A DNA stretch of 10,092 bases, taken from NCBI GenBank assembly GCA_023459875.1, contig JAEWRY010000018.1, positions 1 to 10,092 on the forward strand, given 5' to 3'. Every line of letters starts with the position of its first letter. Within the stretch, counting starts at the first letter, position 1. Source of the stretch: Bacillota bacterium (GTDB lineage: Bacteria > Bacillota > Clostridia > Oscillospirales > Oscillospiraceae). The notes under the pieces are model-generated. The model was not told the origin of the DNA. It saw only the letters and a program-made list of their open reading frames with translations, and did not search any database. A program made the translations under genes and the position numbers. Positions 1 through 5,436 of the stretch are shown here, in pieces.

Positions 1-3000
1 TAGGGGATAGATACGGTCGCGGTTCCCTTACCCATAGAAGTAATGTTCACGGTTTTCCCGTCTTTTACTGTGCTTAGCGCAATGTCATAAGCGTTGCGGA
101 TATTTTTGACCGTGACAGGTTTTAGCGTCATTGTAATATCACCGCTGCCTTGTGTCTGCTGTTGTTTCAGGGAAGCCTGATCAAAGCAGATATTAACCGG
201 CAGACCGACAATCTGAAACAGTTTTACATTTGTGCTGACTAATCTATCCAACGCGGCGCGTTCTGTTATGATTGTGAAGCTTTTTGCACCGAGAGCAGAA
301 AGGGAAATCTCCGCACCGATGCCGTTCACCGTTTTTCCTTGCGCTTTTGCGTCAGACTGTGCCTTTTCAATAGCTGTTTTCACCATGCTGTCGGTAATGA
401 TGATAACCGCATGATTATCTGAAACCTTGCCGCTGGCATTGACGCTGCCGATAACAGGCTGATCGGGCTTCTTTTCTGATATTGTCACAGCGGAAGAACT
501 GTCGCCAGAGGACGAGCCGCCGCTGCCGTTGTTGTTGCCACCACCATTATCGTTGTTGCCGCCATTATTATTGTTACCGCCGCCATTGTCATTGTTGCCG
601 GAGGTGGATTCAAAAATTGCCTTCACCGTCACTTCTCCATCCGGCATGGTGAATTTGTTGTTCGTAATCGTCACACCGCCGCTGATTACCTGCCATTCCT
701 TGAACTTGTAGCCTTCCTTCGGAGTGGCGGTCAGCGTGATTTCCGCTCCCTGCTTTGCATAGGCAGGGGTTGCGCTTGCCGTGCCATTTCCATCATGTTG
801 CACAGTGACAGAATGGTTGATGGGTGAGGGCTTGGAAAAGTCCAGCTTCTGACCCTGTACCGCACCTGTCAAGGTGACCGGCTCGCTGTTTTCATTGGAT
901 ACCGTCAGGTCGTTGCCCATGGTTACAAGGCTCCAGTATTTTGCCGAACTGCCTGTTACAGAAGCAATTTCCGTATCGGAGGGAACTCCCGCCAGTGTAA
1001 GCACATCGTTCTGCGGTTTATCCGAGGTTCTGTCCACAATGCAGAAGGGCGCAATTGTGGCGTTGGTAATCAGCTTGCTGTTTGTATCTACTGTCAGCTT
1101 ACCATCTATGATATAAACACCGTAGCTGCAGTTGGTGGTTAACGTAGAGCCACCTGTCACGGTAACATTACCGCTCATTGCCATAACGCCTACACCATGC
1201 TCACTGCTTGCGGTAAGTGTAGCACCGTCCGTCACATTAACCGTTTGGCAATATACCGCTGAGGAGTATTGCTCCGAAACAGTCAGACTTGTGCCTGCAC
1301 CTTCGATACTAAGCGTGCCGTTGGATCCACCTGAACCACCTATGGAAATGCGCCCTGCGGTAACCTTTGCGCCGCCCTGCACTGTTAAGGTGTCACCGTC
1401 TGCGCTACCACTTATTCCGCCCATGATATTCAGTGGGGCTATTCCGCTAAGCGTCAGGTTGAGTACTTCACCGAATGGTGCATCCAAACCACCCACAATG
1501 GTAGAAGGTTCGATAGTATTAATAGTTACCGTTGCAGGGAGTTTAATTTCACCGCCCAATGCGGCATTGCCCAATGTCAAGGTGTTAGTGGAAGCATCCC
1601 ACGCATAACCGTCCTTTCCCACCGTTTTGCTGGTGTGGTCACCTATGGTTACATCCAGTCCATTAATTGGATTGATTCTTGTTCCGTCGTTACGGTAGAT
1701 ATCGGCTGCCGTAGGCTCTCCCTCATCGCCATATGCGGTTGGCACTGTTACCAAGCCAGTTCCCGAAAGAGGAAGTGCCTTTATTTGTTCTGGCGTGGTG
1801 CCTTTTGGAAGAATAACAGCAGAATTGTTCACAATCCTAGCACCTTTGCCGATTTCCAAATGATTGTCAAGCGTGGTACCTTCATCGAAAGATAGCGTTT
1901 GCCTAAAGGCAGCTTCCAGTGTCAAAACCGCCCCGTCAGCCAGAATCAGCTTTCCATTTTTGCCTACTCCAATGGTATGTGAATAGCTGCCATAAATCGT
2001 GTATTTAACAGCTTCACTCGTTGCACCCAATTTGTGCAACACATTTGCCGTGGCTGTCTGAGCGATTGCTAAGGTGGCATTATGACCTATACGGCTAATT
2101 ACGCTCTCCAATTTGCCGTCACCTGTAATGGCAATGTTGCCTTCACCAGTTATAGAGTCTATTATATTTACTCCCTCTAAATGAATGGTAATGGCAGCAT
2201 CGGGCAATGCAATGCCGCCCATGAGATAACCGATATTATCCATATCGTGAAGTGTCAGAACAGGGGGTTTACCCTCTGTTGACGGTGTAAAGAGAATATA
2301 GCTTGTGCGTGGGGTGTCGGGATTTCCCTCATAATAGGTAGCCTCGGCAGGCAGAGCTGCGGAGAGGTCTAATTTTACTGGGGCTGGCGGAAATCCTCCA
2401 CTGCTCTTAAGTTCCACACGCAGATAGCGCTTTTCACCTACATAGATGTATTCATTTCCAGGAGTATTCGGGTCAATCAGTATCACCTCACCGCCGATGC
2501 CCAGTGCGGTCAGCTGTTCTACGGTAAGCGTGAAGGGCAAGAAAACGGTGCCGTTATTGTCAATCGTGCCACTGTTTGTGATGGCACTGCCATTTAGTCC
2601 CAAGACGCTAAAGCGTTTGCCTGCCGGTATTGTAATGGTGCTTCCGCTCTCTACCTTTAAACCACCGACAATCATTGTGTCTCCGTTCGTGGTGAGGGTA
2701 CTGTCCCCTTGCATTGTAACGGAGGGAGAAGGACCGGACATACCGCTACCCATTGGCGGCATACCGACTTGCAGCGCTCCTCCAAATTCGCCCCCGGAAA
2801 GGGACACCTTGGCACCGTCTTTTAACATGACATCTCCCGTGGTAAGCATGCCGTAGGCTGTACCATTCATGGTAACGCTGCCGCCGGAGAGGGTCAAAGC
2901 GCCAACATTTGTGCATTGGTGTGCATTCACCGTTAAGGAAGCTTGGCTACTACCCTCAATGGTGATGGACATAGCCGTATCGGCTGCACCTGCAAAAATG

Positions 3001-4043
3001 CCTATTCCACTTCCAACGGTGCTATTGGTTAAGGTGCTGTCACCCTCCAGCTTGATGACAGTGTCTGCGCCCAAGTACAGCGTATTGGTGGCAGCGCTGC
3101 TGATTGTCGCACCATGCAGAACCAGTGTTGCGGGCGTGCTGCCGTTTGCAGGCGTGAACAGCGCATAGCCGTCCCCGGCCTTGTAATAGGTGGCTTCTGT
3201 GGGGGCGGTGCTCAGGTTAAGTCCTGCCTCGCTGATGTCACCCTGATAGGTATAGTCGATACCGTCAATGGTAACGGTATCGCCAATGGGAATTTCCGTG
3301 GCCCCAAGTGCTGTTCGCATCCTAGCGCTGCCAATCAGTACGCTGATCTCCGGCAGACTAGCGCCGTCCGCGAGGACATAGCCTGCCGGCAGAACCGGCA
3401 CATAGGTATAATAATCGCCGTTTTCACTGGAATCAAAGGTGTCGGAGCTGCTGGTGTCCGCATCAATCTTCCATTCGATATTCTTCAGCGTGACGGCTTG
3501 TGTCGTTTCCGCTGAACCTGATTCCGTATCTTCCGTGTCCGTATGAATTACGGAATTGGTCGTAGTTTCTACAGTGGGCGCCGCGCCGCTGTCCACGACT
3601 GGCGTGGCGTTACTGTCCGTAGCCGTGGCGTCCTCTGCATCATTTGCTTCATCCTGCTGTTCTGCCGTGTCATTTCCCGAAACAGTGGAATCCCCGTCAG
3701 AGGGTTCATCCGTCTGCGGTTCCTCCACAACGCTTTCGTCGGGTTGGGATTCTTCCGCATTGTCATCCGCCGTATCGGCGGAAGAAACACCGATTGTTAC
3801 CTCCAGTGTATCCGGCAGATGAATGTCGGATTCCTCCGCACCTACCGCAAGCTGCTGGCTGGCGACCTCTCCTGACAGCTCCGCAAAGGCTGTGATGGTT
3901 TCCGCCTCCTGTGCATGGGCGGAAACACCGTAGCCTGTAACCGGGTTTACTATCAGGACCGCCAGCGTTACCGCCAATAATCTCTTTGCTTTTTTTCTGA
4001 CAGGGACGCTGTTCAGGCGCTCTGCCATTTGTTTTATTTCCAT
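1..4043 (-). CDS. Giant secreted repeat surface protein (adhesin-like), 3' end beyond window
   Basis: Open frame of 1347 codons with no stop before the left edge, so the C-terminus is missing. The start at 4043 is preceded by GGAGGGAATT. Residues 1-44 form a signal peptide (RKKAKR, hydrophobic core, cleavage near VSAHA). Residues about 45-183 are an acidic Ser/Thr/Glu-rich stretch. Residues 184-238 look Ig-like and end in LADGASLPEI. Three beta-rich, parallel-beta-helix-like regions follow: about 285-520, 568-760 and 782-1060. The last contains WDASTNTLTLGNA, a motif I associate with clostridial carbohydrate-binding or adhesin repeats. Residues 1075-1147 match the divergent InlB B-repeat type (GYKFKEWQV, FTMPDGEVTVKAIF). 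A Gly/Asn linker (1148-1174) leads to a domain ending in GTATVSIPY. In related clostridial proteins such a domain commonly precedes SLH wall-binding repeats, but none are visible here. A carbohydrate- or matrix-binding role is inferred. It overlaps the upstream receiver-like gene by 10 bases. Confidence 0.9.
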   Translation of the reverse strand, partial: MEIKQMAERLNSVPVRKKAKRLLAVTLAVLIVNPVTGYGVSAHAQEAETITAFAELSGEVASQQLAVGAEESDIHLPDTLEVTIGVSSADTADDNAEESQPDESVVEEPQTDEPSDGDSTVSGNDTAEQQDEANDAEDATATDSNATPVVDSGAAPTVETTTNSVIHTDTEDTESGSAETTQAVTLKNIEWKIDADTSSSDTFDSSENGDYYTYVPVLPAGYVLADGASLPEISVLIGSARMRTALGATEIPIGDTVTIDGIDYTYQGDISEAGLNLSTAPTEATYYKAGDGYALFTPANGSTPATLVLHGATISSAATNTLYLGADTVIKLEGDSTLTNSTVGSGIGIFAGAADTAMSITIEGSSQASLTVNAHQCTNVGALTLSGGSVTMNGTAYGMLTTGDVMLKDGAKVSLSGGEFGGALQVGMPPMGSGMSGPSPSVTMQGDSTLTTNGDTMIVGGLKVESGSTITIPAGKRFSVLGLNGSAITNSGTIDNNGTVFLPFTLTVEQLTALGIGGEVILIDPNTPGNEYIYVGEKRYLRVELKSSGGFPPAPVKLDLSAALPAEATYYEGNPDTPRTSYILFTPSTEGKPPVLTLHDMDNIGYLMGGIALPDAAITIHLEGVNIIDSITGEGNIAITGDGKLESVISRIGHNATLAIAQTATANVLHKLGATSEAVKYTIYGSYSHTIGVGKNGKLILADGAVLTLEAAFRQTLSFDEGTTLDNHLEIGKGARIVNNSAVILPKGTTPEQIKALPLSGTGLVTVPTAYGDEGEPTAADIYRNDGTRINPINGLDVTIGDHTSKTVGKDGYAWDASTNTLTLGNAALGGEIKLPATVTINTIEPSTIVGGLDAPFGEVLNLTLSGIAPLNIMGGISGSADGDTLTVQGGAKVTAGRISIGGSGGSNGTLSIEGAGTSLTVSEQYSSAVYCQTVNVTDGATLTASSEHGVGVMAMSGNVTVTGGSTLTTNCSYGVYIIDGKLTVDTNSKLITNATIAPFCIVDRTSDKPQNDVLTLAGVPSDTEIASVTGSSAKYWSLVTMGNDLTVSNENSEPVTLTGAVQGQKLDFSKPSPINHSVTVQHDGNGTASATPAYAKQGAEITLTATPKEGYKFKEWQVISGGVTITNNKFTMPDGEVTVKAIFESTSGNNDNGGGNNNNGGNNDNGGGNNNGSGGSSSGDSSSAVTISEKKPDQPVIGSVNASGKVSDNHAVIIITDSMVKTAIEKAQSDAKAQGKTVNGIGAEISLSALGAKSFTIITERAALDRLVSTNVKLFQIVGLPVNICFDQASLKQQQTQGSGDITMTLKPVTVKNIRNAYDIALSTVKDGKTVNITSMGKGTATVSIP
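532..602 (-). repeat. Short tandem repeat encoding the Gly/Asn linker
   Basis: Read on the plus strand, four units begin TTGTTGCC or TTGTTACC at 532, 553, 571 and 592. Their lengths are 21, 18 and 21 bases plus a partial unit. Read on the minus strand they encode Gly-Gly-Asn-Asn-type repeats, a flexible linker between the InlB-like repeat and the C-terminal domain of the surface protein. All units are multiples of three, so gain or loss of a unit would keep the frame. Confidence 0.8.
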
Positions 4044-4495
4044 AATTCCCTCCATTGCTCAATGCCCTTGTTTTTGAAGTAGCATTGAATTGTTATTTTT
4101 GTTCTGATTTGCCTTAATAGGGCAGTCGATCCGACCTCGGTCGGAGGGCGGGCACGAAGCATTCCTGCTACAAGGCGCTCAATACCGGGTGGACCGGTGC
4201 TGTAAAAGGCTACACCAAGCCGTTTTGCTTCCGGCTCGAATTCTCTCCTGTCGCACAGCCACAAGATAGGCAACGCACGGCTCTGCGTCCGCAGATAATC
4301 GCAGGCAGCAAGCCCTTCGGCTCCGGGATAACCTACCACGGCGAGGTCAACGGGTGGACCATCCCGCAGAAAATAAGCCAGCTTCACATCCCCGCGCCGC
4401 TCCGGCTCATCATAAAAACGCAAGATACAGTATTCGTCATGCTGTTCCAGTTCATGGGCAGTTTCCTCTTTGATACCGCACAGTGCAAGATTCAT
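4034..4495 (-). CDS. Degenerate receiver-domain protein (pseudo-receiver), 153 aa
   Basis: The start at 4495 is chosen because AGGAGG lies 7 bases upstream; a longer in-frame extension to 4594 would run through the terminator-like hairpin. Residues 1-115 follow a response-regulator receiver plan: a first strand MNLALCGI, then VDLAVVGYPGAEG where a receiver has its phospho-acceptor strand, then ALPILWLC and a final VAFYSTGP. The key residues are replaced: the acidic pair by Gly7-Ile8, the phospho-Asp by Gly55, the Ser/Thr by Cys81, and the Lys of the Lys-Pro motif by about Thr100. The 40-residue tail is basic and matches no output domain I recognise. It is translationally coupled to the giant surface protein and divergent from the LytTR regulator. 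A phosphorylation-independent regulatory role is inferred. Receiver ancestry is moderately sure because overall similarity is weak. Confidence 0.75.
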   Translation of the reverse strand: MNLALCGIKEETAHELEQHDEYCILRFYDEPERRGDVKLAYFLRDGPPVDLAVVGYPGAEGLAACDYLRTQSRALPILWLCDRREFEPEAKRLGVAFYSTGPPGIERLVAGMLRARPPTEVGSTALLRQIRTKITIQCYFKNKGIEQWRELWK

Positions 4496-4534
4496 TTGAA
4501 GTCCTCCTTTCCTTATAGAAAATCTAAAAAAAAC

Positions 4535-4570
4535 AACTACCAGACCCCCTTTTTCGGAAGTCTGGTAGTT
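4535..4570 (-). terminator. Terminator-shaped hairpin in the minus-strand leader (possible attenuator)
   Basis: A perfect 11-base inverted repeat, AACTACCAGAC (4535-4545) and GTCTGGTAGTT (4560-4570), encloses a 14-base loop. On the minus strand the stem is followed by one more G and then eight T's (4526-4533). On the plus strand it is followed by TTTATT. It lies 40 bases upstream of the pseudo-receiver start, inside the likely 5' leader of that operon, so it could end transcription before the operon. It could also simply insulate the two divergent units. Confidence 0.75.
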
Positions 4571-4576
4571 TTTATT

Positions 4577-4605
4577 AGGGTAGCATTTTGTCAAGAGGTT
4601 TTCAA
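4577..4605 (-). promoter_or_regulatory. Weak candidate promoter for the pseudo-receiver/surface-protein operon
   Basis: Read on the minus strand, TTGAAA (4605-4600) lies 17 bases from TACCCT (4582-4577), which is preceded by TG like an extended -10. The -10 matches the consensus poorly. It is offered because it is the best-spaced pair upstream of the leader hairpin. A perfect TTGACA at 4595-4590 has no -10 at usable spacing. Confidence 0.25.
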
Positions 4606-4616
4606 CGGGTTATGAT
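4588..4616 (+). promoter_or_regulatory. Upstream promoter (P1) of the two-component operon
   Basis: TTGTCA (4588-4593) and TATGAT (4611-4616) are separated by exactly 17 bases, a good sigma-A type promoter. Transcription from it would run through both copies of the CAAGCGGTC repeat, so a protein bound there could block it. Confidence 0.65.
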
Positions 4617-4645
4617 CAAGCGGTCGAAAATCTGCACAAGCGGTC
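4617..4645 (+). promoter_or_regulatory. Direct repeat, candidate LytTR-regulator operator
   Basis: CAAGCGGTC occurs identically at 4617-4625 and 4637-4645, a centre-to-centre distance of 20 bases, about two helical turns. LytTR proteins such as AgrA bind pairs of about 9-base direct repeats on one DNA face with a similar period. The left copy abuts the -10 of P1 and the right copy touches the -35 region of the second promoter. The divergent gene 66 bases downstream encodes a LytTR protein, so autoregulation is a natural reading. Binding is inferred. Confidence 0.6.
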
Positions 4646-4673
4646 AACATTTTTCCGGGATTTATGGTATAAT
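4644..4673 (+). promoter_or_regulatory. Proximal extended -10 promoter (P2) of the two-component operon
   Basis: TGGTATAAT places an extended -10 motif (TG at 4665, TATAAT at 4668-4673). The -35 region TCAACA (4644-4649) is a partial match at 18 bases and overlaps the right copy of the direct repeat. A weak -35 overlapped by an activator site is a layout typical of promoters switched on by LytTR regulators. The start site would fall about 30 bases before the AUG. Confidence 0.65.
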
Positions 4674-4710
4674 GTTAAATGGAAAATTGTATGCAGAGGA
4701 GGGATTTCAA

Positions 4711-5436
4711 ATGAATGCGGCAATTGTAGATGATATGGCGGATGAGTGTGAAATACTCCGCAGCCTTTTAAAGCAATATGAAGAAACAGAGCGGCAGACC
4801 ATACATATCACAGAGTTTCACAGCGGCAGTCAACTGCTTGCTGATTACATACCGGGCAGCTATGATGTTGTGTTTATGGATATTTTTTTGAATAACGAAA
4901 ACGGCGTGGACTGCGCACTGAAGCTGCGGCAGCTTGATGAGAAGGTCAATCTGATATTCCTTACCACCAGCTCGGAATTCGGCGTAAAAAGCTACGACGT
5001 CCGGGCGGCGGATTACATCGTAAAACCTGCTACACTGGAAAAACTCTCCCGGGCCTTGCATTACTGTAAAATTGCAGAACCGGTCAGCGACCCCTCCGTT
5101 TCGGTTATAACCAAAAACCAGCCGCTGGAAATTTCCCTGAGCTGTATTCTTTATGCCGATTACCAGAACCGCTGTGCCTGTGTCCATTTAAAGGACTGCC
5201 TTGTCCCTGTATCGGGAAGCTTTGCAGAACTGTCCGAGCAGCTCACAGTTTATCCGCAATTTATGTCCTGCTTTAAGGGTGTTGTGGTCAATTTAAAGGA
5301 AGTTCGGGAGCTTGCCGCCGATTCACTTATCCTGAAAAACGGGGAACGGCTGCCTATCAGCCGCCGCCTGCAAAAGCAGGTACAGCAGCAGCGTCTGAGT
5401 CTTTCAGCAGGCTCGCTGCGGGGGGATGAGATATGA
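4711..5436 (+). CDS. LytTR-family response regulator (AgrA/LytR type), 241 aa
   Basis: The start at 4711 is set by AGGAGGG at 4697-4703, 7 bases upstream; an in-frame extension to 4588 would cover both promoters and is rejected. Residues 1-120 are an intact receiver: Asp7-Asp8 acidic pair, phospho-acceptor Asp57 in VVFMDIFLNNENG, Thr85 in LIFLTT, and Lys105-Pro106 in DYIVKP. Residues about 135-237 fit a LytTR DNA-binding domain: predicted beta strands, a CACVHLKDCLVPVSGSF segment, then SCFKGVVVNLKEV and LILKNGERLPISRR, which is the conserved LytTR end. It is a cytoplasmic transcription regulator, normally phosphorylated by a GHKL kinase; the operon's kinase is the obvious partner. It overlaps the next gene by ATGA. 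Likely targets are its own promoter and the divergent surface-protein operon. Confidence 0.95.
   Translation: MNAAIVDDMADECEILRSLLKQYEETERQTIHITEFHSGSQLLADYIPGSYDVVFMDIFLNNENGVDCALKLRQLDEKVNLIFLTTSSEFGVKSYDVRAADYIVKPATLEKLSRALHYCKIAEPVSDPSVSVITKNQPLEISLSCILYADYQNRCACVHLKDCLVPVSGSFAELSEQLTVYPQFMSCFKGVVVNLKEVRELAADSLILKNGERLPISRRLQKQVQQQRLSLSAGSLRGDEI

Noticed and set aside
532..602. CRISPR-like short repeats
   Set aside because: The units are too short and contiguous without spacers, and they are plainly Gly/Asn codons in frame.
1132..1608. 158-codon open frame on the plus strand, and several others between 232 and 3895
   Set aside because: They lie antisense to the continuous giant surface-protein frame, have no ribosome-binding sites, and their composition is that of complementary repeat codons.
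4496..4594. 33-codon N-terminal extension of the pseudo-receiver
   Set aside because: It is encoded by the hairpin and its T-run and lacks its own ribosome-binding site; 4495 has AGGAGG at proper spacing.
4588..4710. 41-codon N-terminal extension of the response regulator
   Set aside because: It would span both promoters and the direct repeats, and a receiver normally begins a few residues before the acidic pair, as it does from 4711 with an excellent ribosome-binding site.
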